Positions 43,939 to 55,237 are shown, counted from the first letter of the stretch. The stretch: DNA of 64,000 nucleotides from Mycolicibacterium brisbanense (GCF_001570425.1 NZ_BCSX01000021.1:1-64000); one strand, 5' to 3'. Notes: generated from the sequence alone by a model not told the origin. Translations and numbers: made by a program.

Positions 43939-44811
43939 ATGAACGACGCAGTGGTCGAAGCGGCGTGGCGAGAGCACCGTCCGTACCTGATCAATCTCTG
44001 CTATCAGATGCTCGGCGACATCGGTGAGGCCGAAGACGTTGCGCAGGAAGCGTTTCTGCGACTGGCGCGCACCGACGCCGGCCAGCTCGACGACATCCGC
44101 GCATGGCTGACCGTGGTCGCCGGACGACTGTGCCTGGACCAGGTGCGCTCGGCGCGGGCGCGCCTCGAGCAGCCGGGGACGGTCGAGACGACGGCATCCT
44201 CGGAGCCCGACCCGGCCGACCGGGCCACGCTCGACGACCAGGTGCGCACGGCGTTGTTCGAGGTCCTCAACCGGCTCAGCCCGGGGGAGCGGGTCGCGTT
44301 CGTGCTGCACGACGTGTTCGCGGTGCCGTTCGACGAGATCGCCGAGACTGTCGGCAGGCCGGTCGGCACGTGCAGGCAACTGGCCCGGCGGGCCCGGATC
44401 AAGTTCGCCGGTCTCACGCCACACCGGGTCGACAACGACGCGGAGACGGGCGGTGTCACGGCCGACGAACATCGCGTGGTCCTGGAGAAGTTCATCGCCG
44501 CGTGCGCCACCGGCGACGTCCTGGCGCTCGGCGCCGTGCTCGATCCCAGCGTGTGGGGCGTCGGCACCGTACTGGCCGATCCTGCGCCGCCGCAGCAGAT
44601 CAACCACGGTCGCGACGCCGTTGCCACCAACCTGCTGCGCTACCTCGGGCCGGGCGCCACACTGGTCGGCGGCGCCGCGGGCGAGCCCGTGCTGCTCGCG
44701 TACGCCCGGCGCCGACTGTTCGCCGTGGTCGTCCTGACAATCAGGAACGGCCTGGTACTCAAGATCGACGCGACGGCCGACCCGTCGGCACTCGCGGCAG
44801 GTCAGCCCTGA
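43939..44811 (+). CDS. ECF sigma factor with SnoaL-like C-terminal domain (SigI/SigJ-like)
   Basis: The 290-residue sigma factor has region 2 (YLINLCYQMLGDIGEAEDVAQEAFLRL), region 4 (RLSPGERVAFVLHDVFAVPFDEIAETVGRPVGTCRQLARRAR) and an NTF2/SnoaL-like C-terminal domain from about residue 175, which in such ECFs (ECF41/ECF56 type) replaces an anti-sigma factor. Length equals that of M. tuberculosis SigI. The usual DGGG motif of ECF41 C-tails is not visible. No Shine-Dalgarno sequence, and a leaderless promoter is predicted. The probable target is the divergent NmrA-Ddn operon. Confidence 0.88.
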   Translation: MNDAVVEAAWREHRPYLINLCYQMLGDIGEAEDVAQEAFLRLARTDAGQLDDIRAWLTVVAGRLCLDQVRSARARLEQPGTVETTASSEPDPADRATLDDQVRTALFEVLNRLSPGERVAFVLHDVFAVPFDEIAETVGRPVGTCRQLARRARIKFAGLTPHRVDNDAETGGVTADEHRVVLEKFIAACATGDVLALGAVLDPSVWGVGTVLADPAPPQQINHGRDAVATNLLRYLGPGATLVGGAAGEPVLLAYARRRLFAVVVLTIRNGLVLKIDATADPSALAAGQP

Positions 44812-45551
44812 CCCGAATCGAACCCGATCTCGCAGTCCGGAGACAACGCCTCCCACGTGCCGAACGCCTGCAAGCCGAGCGCATCGGCCACCGCCACCGA
44901 TCCGGCGTTGTCGAGCTGGCAGCGGTACTGCGGTTCGTATCCCTGCTCGAAGGCGTACCTACTGATCGCGCGAACCACGTTGCGGGCGTGCCCCTTTCCG
45001 CGGAATGCCGGAAGGGTCAACACGCCAAGGTCAGCGATGCGGGCATCGCCCCACGGATACGCGCTCGCCGCGCACACCAGCTTGTTCTGCTCGAAGGCCC
45101 CGAACACGGCCCAGTGATCGAGTTCCACGTACGCGTCGTCCCGATCCCGTTCGGAGGCCGCCGACTCGAACTCCGCGAACACCGCGCTGTCGTGCTCGGT
45201 CAAACGGCGTACGTCCGGGCGCTCCTCGGTCAACGAGTGACCCGCCGACGGCGGGAAGTAGAACACGTAGTCGGCGCCGTTGAGAGTGATCCCCGCGGCC
45301 GCGAGGCTACCTCTGAAGTCCGACTCCGACAGCGAGGTGCGGCCACGCAGCGCGGCCAGCTCGGCGAGCTCGGGCGTCAAGACGGCCCGCAGGCCGCCGT
45401 CGCCCGGTTTGAGCACCATGACGGGAGTGTCGTCCTCCAGACCGGGGTTGGTGACGACCGTCAGGTCGTCATCCCGATACAGGACGTCTCCGGTGAAACA
45501 TGACCGCCAGTAGTCGGTGACGGTGGCTGAGAACGCGGGCAACGTGGACAT
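44802..45551 (-). CDS. GNAT family N-acetyltransferase
   Basis: The 249-residue protein from ATG 45551 ([19 protein letters not shown]) has an N-terminal FR47/DUF-like half and a C-terminal GNAT fold. The acetyl-CoA motif A is [21 protein letters not shown], followed by [25 protein letters not shown] (motif B). The substrate is unknown. Its 3' end overlaps the convergent sigma gene by 10 bp, and it is divergent from dxr. Confidence 0.82.
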   Translation of the reverse strand: MSTLPAFSATVTDYWRSCFTGDVLYRDDDLTVVTNPGLEDDTPVMVLKPGDGGLRAVLTPELAELAALRGRTSLSESDFRGSLAAAGITLNGADYVFYFPPSAGHSLTEERPDVRRLTEHDSAVFAEFESAASERDRDDAYVELDHWAVFGAFEQNKLVCAASAYPWGDARIADLGVLTLPAFRGKGHARNVVRAISRYAFEQGYEPQYRCQLDNAGSVAVADALGLQAFGTWEALSPDCEIGFDSGQG

Positions 45552-45660
45552 GCTCGATTCGGAGAAGAGGCAGCAGGACTTCTCGAACCTAAGCGGGGTG
45601 GCAAGCGAATTTTGGCTGACTCGTTGGGGGGAGCCGCCTGCAGAGCGGCACAATGTAGCG

Positions 45661-46872
45661 GTGACGGAATCCGGCGGGCAGGAGCGAAGCGACCAGGGGA
45701 AGACGGCGCGGCAGCGTGTGTTGATCCTCGGCAGTACCGGGTCCATCGGCACCCAGGCGCTGGAGGTCATAGCCGCCAACCCCGACCGCTTCGAAGTGGT
45801 GGGACTGGCCGCAGGCGGCGGCAACCCGGAGTTGTTCGCGGCGCAGCGCGCCGAAACCGGCGTCACCAGCGTCGCCGTGGCCGATCCGGGTGCGGCGGCG
45901 CAGATCGGTGACGTCACCTACACCGGGCCCGACGCCGTCACCCGCCTGGTCGAGAACACCGAGGCCGACGTCGTCCTCAACGCCCTGGTCGGGGCGCTCG
46001 GGCTGAAACCCACGCTGGCCGCGTTGGCTACCGGCGCCCGCCTGGCGCTGGCCAACAAGGAGTCGCTGGTGGCGGGCGGTCCGCTGGTTCTCAAGGCGGC
46101 CGCGCCGGGCCAGATCGTGCCGGTCGACTCCGAACATTCGGCGATGGCGCAGTGCCTGCGTGGCGGAACACCTGAAGAGGTCGCCAAGATCGTGCTCACC
46201 GCGTCGGGCGGTCCGTTCCTCGGCTGGTCGGCGACCGACCTCGACGGCGTGACCCCCGAACAGGCCGGCAAGCATCCGACCTGGTCGATGGGGCCGATGA
46301 ATACACTCAACTCGGCGACCCTGGTCAACAAAGGCCTGGAACTCATCGAGACCCACCTGCTGTTCGGCATCGACTACGACCGCATCGAGGTGGTGGTGCA
46401 CCCGCAGTCGATCGTGCACTCGATGGCGACATTCACCGACGGTTCCACCTTGGCCCAGGCCAGCCCGCCGGACATGAAACTGCCGATCGCGCTGGCCCTC
46501 GGCTGGCCGGCCCGAGTCCCCGGCGCGGCGTCCGCCTGCGATTTCACCACCGCATCGACCTGGGAGTTCCTGCCGCTGGACAACCAGGTGTTCCCCGCCG
46601 TGGACCTCGCGCGGCAAGCGGGCAAAGGCGGTGGCTGCCTGACCGCTGTCTACAACGCGGCGAACGAAGAGGCGGCCGAGGCATTCCTCGACGGACGTAT
46701 CCGGTTCCCGGCGATCGTGCAAACCGTCGGTGACGTGTTGCACGCTGCCGACCAGTGGGCCGCCGAACCCGCTACCGTGGAAGACGTACTCGACGCACAA
46801 CGCTGGGCCAGGGAGCAGGCGCAGCGGGCCGTCGAGCGGGAATTCACCAGAAGAGGTCTCGTCAACAAATGA
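45661..46872 (+). CDS. dxr: 1-deoxy-D-xylulose 5-phosphate reductoisomerase
   Basis: The 403-residue enzyme starts with GTG at 45661 ([14 protein letters not shown]); an in-frame longer start at 45517 reaches into the GNAT promoter and is not needed. The NADPH motif is [27 protein letters not shown] and [14 protein letters not shown] are the substrate and metal sites; the flexible lid holds [25 protein letters not shown]. It catalyses the first committed step of the MEP isoprenoid pathway and is the fosmidomycin target. Stop overlaps rip1 (ATGA). Confidence 0.97.
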   Translation: MTESGGQERSDQGKTARQRVLILGSTGSIGTQALEVIAANPDRFEVVGLAAGGGNPELFAAQRAETGVTSVAVADPGAAAQIGDVTYTGPDAVTRLVENTEADVVLNALVGALGLKPTLAALATGARLALANKESLVAGGPLVLKAAAPGQIVPVDSEHSAMAQCLRGGTPEEVAKIVLTASGGPFLGWSATDLDGVTPEQAGKHPTWSMGPMNTLNSATLVNKGLELIETHLLFGIDYDRIEVVVHPQSIVHSMATFTDGSTLAQASPPDMKLPIALALGWPARVPGAASACDFTTASTWEFLPLDNQVFPAVDLARQAGKGGGCLTAVYNAANEEAAEAFLDGRIRFPAIVQTVGDVLHAADQWAAEPATVEDVLDAQRWAREQAQRAVEREFTRRGLVNK

Positions 46873-48095
46873 TGTTCGCACTGGGTATCGCGGCGTTCGC
46901 GCTGGCCATCCTGGTCTCGGTGGCCCTGCACGAATGCGGCCACATGTGGATCGCGCGGGCCACCGGCATGAAGGTCCGGCGGTACTTCGTCGGCTTCGGC
47001 CCCACGCTGTGGTCGACCAAGCGGCCCAACGCGCTGGGCGAGACGGAATACGGCATCAAAGCCATCCCGCTTGGCGGATTCTGCGATATCGCCGGTATGA
47101 CGTCCATGGACGAGATCGCGCCCGAGGACCGGCCGTACGCGATGTACCGGCAGAAGGTGTGGAAGCGCGTCGCGGTTCTTTTCGCCGGGCCCGCCATGAA
47201 CTTCATCATCGGACTGGTTCTGATCTACGGCATCGCGGTGGTCTGGGGCCTGCCCAACCTGCACGCGCCAACCGGTGCCGTCGTCGGTGAAACCGGCTGT
47301 CTGACAAGCGAAGTCAGCAAGGGTCAGCAGGGACCGTGCATCGGTCCGAGCCCGGCCGCGCAGGCGGGTATCAAGCCCGGCGACACCGTGGTCAAGGTCG
47401 GCGACCAGGACGTGAAGACCTTCGCGGAGATGGCGGCCGCCGTGCGCAAGGCCACCGGCCCCACGCAGATCACCGTGGAACGCGACGGCAAGCCGTTCAC
47501 CACCACCGTCGACGTCGCCCAGACTCAGCGCTTCATCGCCAAGGACGGCTCGAGTGAGGCCACGCCGGCCCAGGTCGGGGCCATCGGCGTGAGCGCCGCC
47601 CAGTTCGGACCCACGCACTACAACGCGCTGACGGCCGTGCCGGCGACGTTCACCTTCACCGGCGACCTCTCGGTCGAGCTCGGCAAGTCACTGGCGAAGA
47701 TCCCGACCAAGGTCGGCGCGCTCGTGCACTCCATCGGCGGCGGACAACGCGATCCCGAAACGCCCATCAGCGTCGTCGGCGCGAGCATCATCGGCGGTGA
47801 AACCGTCGAGGCGGGCCTGTGGGTGGCGTTCTGGTTCTTCCTGGCCCAGCTGAACTTCGTGCTGGGCGCGGTGAACCTGGTGCCGCTGCTGCCATTCGAC
47901 GGCGGCCACATCGCGGTCGCCACCTACGAGAAGCTCCGCAACATGATCCGTTCGGCTCGCGGCAAGGTCGCCGCCGGGCCGGTCAATTACCTCAAGCTCA
48001 TGCCCGCCACGTACGTGGTGCTCGCGGTCGTGGTCGGCTACATGCTGCTGACCGTGACCGCCGACCTGGTCAACCCGCTCAGCATCTTCCAGTAG
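46869..48095 (+). CDS. rip1: site-2 protease Rip1 (RseP-type intramembrane metalloprotease)
   Basis: The 408-residue membrane protease has the zinc motif His21-Glu22-x-x-His25 (HECGHM) in the first helix, [16 protein letters not shown] after it, one PDZ domain (about 140-230), and the third ligand motif LLPFDGGHI. Rip1 in M. tuberculosis (Rv2869c) cleaves anti-sigma factors RskA, RslA and RsmA and PBP3-linked substrates, controlling envelope stress and virulence. Start at ATG 46869 gives [15 protein letters not shown], close to the M. tuberculosis start. It is coupled to dxr and followed by ispG after 10 bp. Confidence 0.95.
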   Translation: MMFALGIAAFALAILVSVALHECGHMWIARATGMKVRRYFVGFGPTLWSTKRPNALGETEYGIKAIPLGGFCDIAGMTSMDEIAPEDRPYAMYRQKVWKRVAVLFAGPAMNFIIGLVLIYGIAVVWGLPNLHAPTGAVVGETGCLTSEVSKGQQGPCIGPSPAAQAGIKPGDTVVKVGDQDVKTFAEMAAAVRKATGPTQITVERDGKPFTTTVDVAQTQRFIAKDGSSEATPAQVGAIGVSAAQFGPTHYNALTAVPATFTFTGDLSVELGKSLAKIPTKVGALVHSIGGGQRDPETPISVVGASIIGGETVEAGLWVAFWFFLAQLNFVLGAVNLVPLLPFDGGHIAVATYEKLRNMIRSARGKVAAGPVNYLKLMPATYVVLAVVVGYMLLTVTADLVNPLSIFQ

Positions 48096-48105
48096 GAGAG
48101 GCACT

Positions 48106-49260
48106 GTGACATCCATCGGTTTGGGTATGCCTGCCCCGCTGCCGCCCGTGCTCGCGCCCCGGCGCAAGACCCGCCAGCTGATGGTGGGCAACGTCGGCGT
48201 CGGGAGCGATCACCCGATCGCCGTGCAGTCCATGTGCACCACCAAGACCCATGACGTCAACTCGACGCTGCAGCAGATCGCCGAGCTGACCGCGTCGGGC
48301 TGCGACATCGTGCGGGTGGCCTGCCCCCGGCAAGAGGACGCCGACGCACTCGCCGAGATCGCCCGGCACAGCCAGATCCCGGTGATCGCCGACATCCACT
48401 TCCAGCCCAAGTACATCTTCGCCGCGATCGACGCGGGCTGTGCGGCCGTCCGCGTCAACCCGGGCAACATCAAGGAGTTCGACGGCCGGGTCAAGGAGGT
48501 CGCCAAGGCGGCCGGCGATGCGGGCATCCCGATCCGCATCGGGGTCAACGCAGGCTCACTCGACCCGCGGTTGCTGAAGAAATACGGCAAGGCCACCCCG
48601 GAGGCCCTGGTCGAATCCGCGCTGTGGGAAGCCTCGTTGTTCGAGGAACACGGCTACGGCGACATCAAGATCTCGGTCAAGCACAACGACCCGGTGATCA
48701 TGGTGGAGGCCTACCGGCAGCTGGCGGCGCAGTGCGATTACCCGCTGCACCTCGGGGTCACCGAGGCGGGCCCGGCGTTCCAGGGCACCATCAAGAGCGC
48801 GGTGGCGTTCGGGGCGCTGCTCAGCGAAGGCATCGGCGACACCATCCGCGTGTCGCTGTCGGCTCCGCCTGCCGAAGAGGTCAAGGTCGGCAATCAGATC
48901 CTGGAGTCGCTGAACCTGCGGCCGCGCGGCCTGGAGATCGTGTCGTGCCCGTCGTGCGGGCGGGCGCAGGTCGACGTGTACACGCTGGCCAACGCGGTGA
49001 GCGCGGGCCTGGACGGGCTCGAGGTGCCGCTGCGGGTGGCCGTGATGGGATGTGTCGTCAACGGCCCCGGCGAGGCGCGCGAGGCCGACCTGGGGGTGGC
49101 GTCCGGCAACGGCAAGGGCCAGATCTTCGTCAAGGGCGAGGTCATCAAGACCGTGCCCGAGGCACAGATCGTCGAGACGCTGATCGAAGAGGCGATGCGA
49201 CTTGCCGAGCAACAGGGTTCGGGTGATGCGAGCGGTTCCCCGGTGGTGACCGTAAGCTGA
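48106..49260 (+). CDS. ispG: (E)-4-hydroxy-3-methylbut-2-enyl-diphosphate synthase (flavodoxin)
   Basis: The 384-residue iron-sulfur enzyme (GcpE) starts with GTG at 48106 after GTAGGAGAGG. The cluster-binding cysteines are in [20 protein letters not shown] sequence (CPSCGRAQ) and [14 protein letters not shown]; the TIM barrel has [15 protein letters not shown] and [15 protein letters not shown] [10 protein letters not shown]. It performs the penultimate step of the MEP pathway, and clustering with dxr is conserved in mycobacteria (Rv2868c next to Rv2870c). Confidence 0.97.
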   Translation: MTSIGLGMPAPLPPVLAPRRKTRQLMVGNVGVGSDHPIAVQSMCTTKTHDVNSTLQQIAELTASGCDIVRVACPRQEDADALAEIARHSQIPVIADIHFQPKYIFAAIDAGCAAVRVNPGNIKEFDGRVKEVAKAAGDAGIPIRIGVNAGSLDPRLLKKYGKATPEALVESALWEASLFEEHGYGDIKISVKHNDPVIMVEAYRQLAAQCDYPLHLGVTEAGPAFQGTIKSAVAFGALLSEGIGDTIRVSLSAPPAEEVKVGNQILESLNLRPRGLEIVSCPSCGRAQVDVYTLANAVSAGLDGLEVPLRVAVMGCVVNGPGEAREADLGVASGNGKGQIFVKGEVIKTVPEAQIVETLIEEAMRLAEQQGSGDASGSPVVTVS

Positions 49261-49315
49261 ACGTGACCTTGTGAGCAGGGTCACCACCGCCCGGGTTGAG
49301 CAGAGAGAATCACCG

Positions 49316-50170
49316 ATGTCGGCTCCGCCAATTTTCCGCCTTGTCGACGAGCGACGGGTATCGGTGGCGCGCGACGCCGCCGCCGTGCTGCAGGTGCTCG
49401 ACGAAGACCCGGTCGGATCGTGCATGGTGGCCTCCCGCGTCGCTGAGTTCGGTCTCGAACCGGGCGCGATCGGCGGCGAGCTGTGGACACGGCGGCACGT
49501 CACCGAATCACTCTGTTACGCAGGCCCCAACCTGATCCCGTTGCGGGGCAGCCTCGACGATCTCAAAGCGTTCTCCGACAAGGCGATGAGTGTGCCGCGC
49601 CGGTGCTCGTCGTTGGTGGGCCACGCGCAGCTGGTGTTGCCGATGTGGCAGCGGTTGGAATCGGTGTGGGGTACTGCGCGCGACGTGCGCGAGCAGCAGC
49701 CGTTACTGGCATTGACCGCCATGCCGCAGTGCCGGATCGACCCGGCGGTGCGGCCCGTGCGGATGGACGAGCTCGACGCCTATCTGGTGGCTGCGGTCGA
49801 CATGTTCATCGGTGAGGTCGGCGTCGATCCGCGGTTGGGCGACGGTGGCCGCGGTTATCGCCGTCGCATCGCGGGGCTGATCGCCGCGGGTCGCGCCTGG
49901 GCCCGGTTCGAACGCGGTGAAGTGGTATTCAAGGCCGAAATCGGTTCGCAGTCACCAGGTGTCGGTCAGATCCAGGGTGTCTGGGTGCGCCCGGACTGGC
50001 GCGGTCACGGCCTGGGTACCGCGGGCACAGCGGCGTTGGCGGCAGCGGTGGTCGCCTCGGGTCGCATTGCGAGCCTCTACGTCAACGACTACAACACGGT
50101 CGCGCGCGCTACCTATGCGCGGATCGGTTTCGACCAGGTCGGCGTTTTCGCGACCGTCTTGATGGACTGA
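49316..50170 (+). CDS. GNAT family N-acetyltransferase (Rv2867c-like)
   Basis: The 284-residue protein from ATG 49316 (a GTG at 49271 is less likely because AGAGAG lies before the ATG) has an N-terminal DUF4081-like half and a C-terminal GNAT domain: IQGVWVRPDWRGHGLGTAGTAALAA (motif A) and LYVNDYNTVARATYARIGF (motif B). Rv2867c lies immediately after gcpE in M. tuberculosis. Substrate unknown. Confidence 0.87.
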   Translation: MSAPPIFRLVDERRVSVARDAAAVLQVLDEDPVGSCMVASRVAEFGLEPGAIGGELWTRRHVTESLCYAGPNLIPLRGSLDDLKAFSDKAMSVPRRCSSLVGHAQLVLPMWQRLESVWGTARDVREQQPLLALTAMPQCRIDPAVRPVRMDELDAYLVAAVDMFIGEVGVDPRLGDGGRGYRRRIAGLIAAGRAWARFERGEVVFKAEIGSQSPGVGQIQGVWVRPDWRGHGLGTAGTAALAAAVVASGRIASLYVNDYNTVARATYARIGFDQVGVFATVLMD

Positions 50171-50307
50171 GTTGCGGGCGCTCCAACCTGTCCCAGCCGC
50201 GGCACGCCCGACTTGGCAGTCGCAACGGTGGGCTCACATGCGCGTCTCGGTTCGATTACGGTGCGCCTCCAACCATTCCGGTGTGCACGTTCATAACATC
50301 AGCCTCA

Positions 50308-52128
50308 ATGGCAACGCGAACATCATCAGTAACACGGACCGCAGGCCTGCTGACCGTGGCAACGGTTCTGGCGGCCGTTGCGCTCAGCGGGTGTACGCCG
50401 CGACCGGACGGACCTGAACCGGCCGCCGAGAAGTTCTTCGCAGCACTGGCCACCGGCGACGCCGCGGCGGCGGCGGCACTGTCGGACAAACCGGCCGAGG
50501 CCAAGACCGCACTGACCGAGGCCTGGTCCGGACTGCAGGCCACCCGGCTCGACGCGCAGATCCTCGGATCGAAGTACTCGCAAGACACCGGCAGCGTGAA
50601 TTACCGCTACACCTGGCATCTGCCGAAGAACCGCACCTGGACCTACGACGGCCAGCTCAACATGGTGCGCGAAGAGGGGCACTGGGAAGTCCGTTGGAGC
50701 GCAACAGGATTGCACCCTCGGCTGGGTGAACACCAGACCTTCGCCCTGCGCGCCGACCAGCCGCGCCGCGCGTCGGTCAACGAGCACGGCGGCACCGACG
50801 TGCTGGTGCCGGGCTACCTCTACCACTACGGGCTCGACGCACGATCCGCAGGCGTCGCGCTGATGTCGACGGCCAAGGCGGTGGCCGACGCGCTGCGTCC
50901 GTTCGACCCGACCTTGGATGCCCAGCAGTTGGCCGAACAGGCGAGCTCGTCGGCTCAGCCGTTGAGCCTGATCACGCTGCGCCAATCCGACCATGACCGC
51001 GTGGCCCCGGCGATCGCCGCACTGCCCGGCGTCGTCGTCACGCCGCAGGACGAGATGTTGCCCACCGACGAGACGTTCGCGCCCGCGATCGTCAACGAGG
51101 TCAAGAAGGCCGTGGTCGACGACCTCGCGGGGCAGGCCGGCTGGCGCGTCGTCACCGTCAACCAGAACGGCGTCGACGTCGACGTGCTCAACGAGGTACC
51201 CGGCAACCCGGCACCGTCGGTCACCATCAGCCTCGACCGGGCCGTGCAGAACGCCGCGCAGAACGCGGTGAACACCACCGGGCGCAAGGCCATGATCGTC
51301 GCGATCAAGCCGTCGACCGGAGAGATCCTGGCCGTCGCGCAGAACGCGGCCGCCGACGCCGACGGGCCCATCGCCACCACCGGCCTGTTTCCGCCAGGGT
51401 CGACCTTCAAGATCATCACCGCGGGTGGCGCCATCGACCGCGACATGGCCAACCCGAACACCCTGCTCGGCTGCCCCGGCACGCTGGAGATCGGGCACCG
51501 CATCGTCACCAACTACGACGCGTTCGACCTCGGTGTGGTGCCGATGTCACGGGCCTTCGCCAATTCGTGCAACACCACCTTTGCCGAGCTGGCCAGCAAG
51601 ATGCCGCCGCGGGCGCTCAATGAGGCCGCCAAGCAGTACGGCATCGGCCCCGACTACCACGTCGACGGCATCAGCACGGTGTCCGGCTCGGTACCTCCGA
51701 CCGTGAGCCTCGCCGAACGCACCGAGGACGGTTTCGGTCAGGGCAAGGTGCTGGTCAGTCCGTTCGGCATGGCGCTCGCGGCCGCGACGGTCGCGGCGGG
51801 CAAGACGCCGGTGCCGCAGTTGATCGAAGGGCACCAGACGACCATCGACGACGCGGGCGCCCCGATCTCGCAGAAGATGATCGACGGGCTGCGCCCGATG
51901 ATGCAGCTGGTGGTGACCAACGGCACCGCCAAGGACATCAACGGGTTCGGCGACGTGCGCGGGAAGACCGGTGAGGCCGAATACGACGGCGGGTCCCACG
52001 CCTGGTTCGCCGGATACCGAGGCGACCTGGCCTTCGCGGCCCTGATCGTGGGCGGTGGCAGCTCGGAGTACGCGGTGCGGATGTGCAAGACGATGTTCCA
52101 GGGTCTGCCGCCCGACTATCTGGCGTGA
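50308..52128 (+). CDS. class B penicillin-binding lipoprotein (PBP-lipo, Rv2864c-like)
   Basis: The 606-residue protein has a lipoprotein signal with lipobox ALSGC, an NTF2-like MecA N-terminal domain, and a transpeptidase domain with all three motifs: STFK (SxxK nucleophile), SCN (SxN) and KTGE (KTG). It cross-links peptidoglycan from the outer face of the membrane. In M. tuberculosis the orthologue Rv2864c sits between Rv2867c and Rv2861c, as here. The ATG at 50308 is chosen because the hydrophobic signal starts soon after it. Confidence 0.93.
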   Translation: MATRTSSVTRTAGLLTVATVLAAVALSGCTPRPDGPEPAAEKFFAALATGDAAAAAALSDKPAEAKTALTEAWSGLQATRLDAQILGSKYSQDTGSVNYRYTWHLPKNRTWTYDGQLNMVREEGHWEVRWSATGLHPRLGEHQTFALRADQPRRASVNEHGGTDVLVPGYLYHYGLDARSAGVALMSTAKAVADALRPFDPTLDAQQLAEQASSSAQPLSLITLRQSDHDRVAPAIAALPGVVVTPQDEMLPTDETFAPAIVNEVKKAVVDDLAGQAGWRVVTVNQNGVDVDVLNEVPGNPAPSVTISLDRAVQNAAQNAVNTTGRKAMIVAIKPSTGEILAVAQNAAADADGPIATTGLFPPGSTFKIITAGGAIDRDMANPNTLLGCPGTLEIGHRIVTNYDAFDLGVVPMSRAFANSCNTTFAELASKMPPRALNEAAKQYGIGPDYHVDGISTVSGSVPPTVSLAERTEDGFGQGKVLVSPFGMALAAATVAAGKTPVPQLIEGHQTTIDDAGAPISQKMIDGLRPMMQLVVTNGTAKDINGFGDVRGKTGEAEYDGGSHAWFAGYRGDLAFAALIVGGGSSEYAVRMCKTMFQGLPPDYLA

Positions 52129-52174
52129 TCTGCGGTACCTGCGGTAGCACCAATCCCGGTAACCTGGACAGGTC

Positions 52175-52762
52175 ATGACCGGGATCAATGAGCAATCGGT
52201 GGAGCTGCGCGTCTCCGACGCCGACCGCAACGGCACGTTGCGGCGGCTGCACAACGCCGTCGCGCTCGGGCTCATCGCCATCGACGAGTTCGAGGAGCGG
52301 TCCGCGCTGGTGTCCCGGGCGCGGCTGCAGGCCGACCTCGACGCGCTGGTCGGTGACCTTCCCGGCCCGGGTGCCATCGTCGCCTCCGCGGCCGACCGCG
52401 TCGAGCTTCGCGGCGTCATGGGCTCGCTCAAACGCCACGGCGAATGGACGGTCCCGACGCGCCTCGCGCTCGTGCGCCGGATGGGGTCGGTGGAACTCGA
52501 CCTGACCCGGGCTCGCTTCGCAGGACCCATCGTGGTCGTCGAGCTCGACCTGAAATTCGGCTCGCTGGAGATGCGCCTGCCCGACGGGGCCAGCGCCTCC
52601 ATCGACGATGTCGAGGTGATCGTCGGCAGTGCCACCGATCGCCGACGCGACGCACCGGCCGACGGGACTCCGCACGTGATCCTCACCGGCCGGGTGGTGT
52701 GCGGGTCGGTCGACATCCGCGGCCCGCGCAAGGGGTGGTTCGGCCGCGGCACCAAGAGTTGA
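52175..52762 (+). CDS. DUF1707 SHOCT-like domain protein (Rv2862c-like)
   Basis: The 195-residue protein opens with the DUF1707 motif [40 protein letters not shown], a short helical module thought to mediate oligomerisation, and has a beta-rich C-terminus ([19 protein letters not shown]) resembling LiaF-type domains. No membrane segment. The gene lies directly upstream of map, like Rv2862c. Role unknown; related proteins respond to envelope stress. Confidence 0.82.
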   Translation: MTGINEQSVELRVSDADRNGTLRRLHNAVALGLIAIDEFEERSALVSRARLQADLDALVGDLPGPGAIVASAADRVELRGVMGSLKRHGEWTVPTRLALVRRMGSVELDLTRARFAGPIVVVELDLKFGSLEMRLPDGASASIDDVEVIVGSATDRRRDAPADGTPHVILTGRVVCGSVDIRGPRKGWFGRGTKS

Positions 52763-52791
52763 CGCGGGCCGACACCGGTACCCTGACGCGT

Positions 52792-53649
52792 ATGTCTGTT
52801 CGTTCTGCCCTGCGTCCCGGCGTGCTGTCACCCACCCTGCCGGTGCCCAAGTCGATCCCGCGTCCCGAGTACGCCTGGAAGCCGACGGTGCAAGAAGGCA
52901 GCGAACCGTGGGTCCAGACGCCCGAGGTGATCGAGAAGATGCGGGTCGCCGGGCGCATCGCGGCCCAGGCGTTGGCCGAGGCGGGCAAGGCCGTCGCGCC
53001 CGGGGTGACCACCGACGCGCTCGACCGGATCGCCCACGAATACATGATCGACCACGGTGCCTACCCATCGACGTTGGGCTACAAGGGATTTCCGAAATCA
53101 TGCTGCACGTCGCTCAATGAGATCATCTGCCACGGCATCCCGGATTCGACCGTGATCGAGGACGGTGACATCGTCAACATCGACGTCACCGCCTACATCG
53201 ACGGCGTGCACGGCGACACCAACGCCACCTTCCTGGCAGGCGACGTCTCCGAGGAGCACCGGTTGCTCGTCGAGCGCACCCACGAGGCCACCATGCGCGC
53301 CATCAAGGCCGTCAAACCGGGACGCGCCCTGTCCATCGTCGGTCGGGTGATCGAGTCGTACGCAAACCGGTTCGGCTACAACGTGGTTCGCGATTTCACC
53401 GGCCACGGCATCGGCACCACCTTCCACAACGGTCTGGTGGTGCTGCACTACGACCAGCCTGCTGTGGAGACCGTGCTGGAGCCGGGCATGACCTTCACCA
53501 TCGAACCGATGATCAACCTCGGCGGCCTCGACTACGAGATCTGGGACGACGACTGGACCGTGGCCACCAAGGACGGCAAGTGGACCGCGCAGTTCGAGCA
53601 CACGCTGGTGGTCACCGAGGACGGCGCCGACATCCTGACCTTGCCGTGA
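52792..53649 (+). CDS. map: methionine aminopeptidase type Ic (MapB)
   Basis: The 285-residue enzyme from ATG 52792 has an N-terminal extension with the SH3-ligand-like [18 protein letters not shown], which marks type 1c enzymes. Metal ligands are Asp in [11 protein letters not shown], Asp in VHGDTNATF, His in [10 protein letters not shown], Glu in [10 protein letters not shown] and Glu in [11 protein letters not shown]. It removes initiator methionine from nascent proteins and corresponds to Rv2861c. The gap to the next gene holds a hairpin repeat. Confidence 0.95.
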   Translation: MSVRSALRPGVLSPTLPVPKSIPRPEYAWKPTVQEGSEPWVQTPEVIEKMRVAGRIAAQALAEAGKAVAPGVTTDALDRIAHEYMIDHGAYPSTLGYKGFPKSCCTSLNEIICHGIPDSTVIEDGDIVNIDVTAYIDGVHGDTNATFLAGDVSEEHRLLVERTHEATMRAIKAVKPGRALSIVGRVIESYANRFGYNVVRDFTGHGIGTTFHNGLVVLHYDQPAVETVLEPGMTFTIEPMINLGGLDYEIWDDDWTVATKDGKWTAQFEHTLVVTEDGADILTLP

Positions 53650-53659
53650 GACTTCTCCC

Positions 53660-53719
53660 GCGAGCAGACGTGAAAGTACCCGACACGCCCGGGATTCGGG
53701 TACCTAAGTGTCTGCTCGC
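53660..53719. repeat. GCGAGCAGACG-type intergenic hairpin, copy 3
   Basis: Arms 53660-53683 and 53696-53719 pair over 24 positions with three mismatches and two G-U pairs: a 10-bp outer stem identical to copies 1 and 2, a bulged middle, and an 8-bp inner stem (GTACCCGA). It sits between codirectional map and cobQ, so it would act as a one-way terminator or attenuator. Confidence 0.75.
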
Positions 53720-53728
53720 CGAAGAAAA

Positions 53729-55228
53729 GTGAGCGGCGGCGCACTGCTCGTCGCCGGCACGACCTCCGACGCGGGCAAGTCGATGGTTGTCGCCGGCCTG
53801 TGCCGGCTGTTGGCGCGCAGGGGAGTGCGCGTCGCGCCGTTCAAGGCGCAGAACATGTCCAACAACTCGGCGGTGACCGTCGACGGCGGCGAGATCGGCC
53901 GAGCCCAGGCCATGCAGGCCCGCGCGGCGGGCCTGGCGCCGCACACCCGGTTCAACCCCATCCTGCTCAAGCCCGGGTCCGACCGCACCTCTCAGCTGGT
54001 GCTCCGCGGCCGCGTCGCCGGATCAGTGTGCGCAGGTGACTACTTCACCCACCGGGAGCGGCTCGCCGCCGTGGTGGCCGATGAATTGTCCTCACTGCGA
54101 GCCGAATTCGATGTGGTGATCTGCGAGGGCGCCGGGTCGCCCGCCGAGATCAACCTGCGCGCAACAGATCTGGCCAACATGGGGCTGGCGCGCGCAGCGC
54201 AGCTCCCGGTGGTCCTGGTCGGGGACATCGACCGCGGCGGGCTGCTGGCGCACCTGCACGGCACCGTCGCGGTCCTCGAACCCGCCGACCAGGCCCTCAT
54301 CGCCGGATTCGTCGTCAACAAGTTTCGCGGCGACCCGGCGCTGCTCGAACCCGGCCTGCGGCAATTGCACGCACTGACCGGCCGGCCGACCTACGGCGTG
54401 ATCCCGTTTCACGACGGCATCTGGCTCGACACCGAGGATTCGGTGTCGGTGCGGGCGGGCGGACTCGTCGGGCCGCCGCAGCCACCACGCGGTGAGCAGA
54501 CCTTGACGGTCGCGGCCATCCGGCTGCCCCGCATCTCCAACTCCACCGACGTCGAGGCGCTGGCCTGCGAGCCCGGAGTCGACGTGCGGTGGGTGGCCGA
54601 CGCGGCCGACCTCGCCGGCGCCGACGTCGTGGTGATCCCCGGCAGCAAGGCCACGGTCAGTGACCTCGCCTGGCTGACCGAGCGTGGCCTCGCCGAGGCG
54701 ATTCGCACGCACGCCGCGCAGGGCCGCGCGGTGCTCGGCGTGTGCGGGGGATTCCAGATGCTGTGCCGCCGGATCGACGACTCTGTGGAGTCCCGGGCAG
54801 GCAGTGTCGCGGCCCTCGGGCTGTTGGCCGCCGACATCGTGTTCGATCCCGAGAAGACGTTGCGCCGCTGGGACGCTCCGCTGTATGGCTACGAGATCCA
54901 TCACGGCCGGGTCGTCGGGTGCGAGGAACAGGATTGGCTGGGCGTGGGCGTCCGGCGCGGTGCCGTCTACGGCACGCACTGGCACGGACTGCTCGACAAC
55001 GACGCGGTCCGCAGGTCCTGGCTCACCGAGGTTGCGCGGGCCGCAGGGCGCGCCGGATTCGTCGTCGCCGACGATGTCGACGTGGCCGCGCGGCGCGACG
55101 CGCAGCTGGATCTGATGGCCGATCTGTTGGCGGAGCATCTCGACACCGACGCCGTCATGGACCTGCTCGCCCACGGGCCGCCGAGCCGACCCACCATGAG
55201 GACGGCACTGGACGGGCCGACTGGGTAG
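53729..55228 (+). CDS. cobQ: cobyric acid synthase
   Basis: The 499-residue amidotransferase starts at GTG 53729 ([18 protein letters not shown]). An in-frame GTG at 53708 lies inside the hairpin repeat and is less likely. N-terminal P-loop domain: [33 protein letters not shown]-terminal class I glutamine amidotransferase with nucleophile Cys in [11 protein letters not shown] and the His region YGTHWHGLL. It amidates four carboxylates of adenosylcobyrinic diamide in B12 synthesis. In M. tuberculosis cobQ1 lies elsewhere, so the position next to map is specific to this lineage. Confidence 0.93.
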   Translation: MSGGALLVAGTTSDAGKSMVVAGLCRLLARRGVRVAPFKAQNMSNNSAVTVDGGEIGRAQAMQARAAGLAPHTRFNPILLKPGSDRTSQLVLRGRVAGSVCAGDYFTHRERLAAVVADELSSLRAEFDVVICEGAGSPAEINLRATDLANMGLARAAQLPVVLVGDIDRGGLLAHLHGTVAVLEPADQALIAGFVVNKFRGDPALLEPGLRQLHALTGRPTYGVIPFHDGIWLDTEDSVSVRAGGLVGPPQPPRGEQTLTVAAIRLPRISNSTDVEALACEPGVDVRWVADAADLAGADVVVIPGSKATVSDLAWLTERGLAEAIRTHAAQGRAVLGVCGGFQMLCRRIDDSVESRAGSVAALGLLAADIVFDPEKTLRRWDAPLYGYEIHHGRVVGCEEQDWLGVGVRRGAVYGTHWHGLLDNDAVRRSWLTEVARAAGRAGFVVADDVDVAARRDAQLDLMADLLAEHLDTDAVMDLLAHGPPSRPTMRTALDGPTG

Positions 55229-55237
55229 CCTGGGCCC

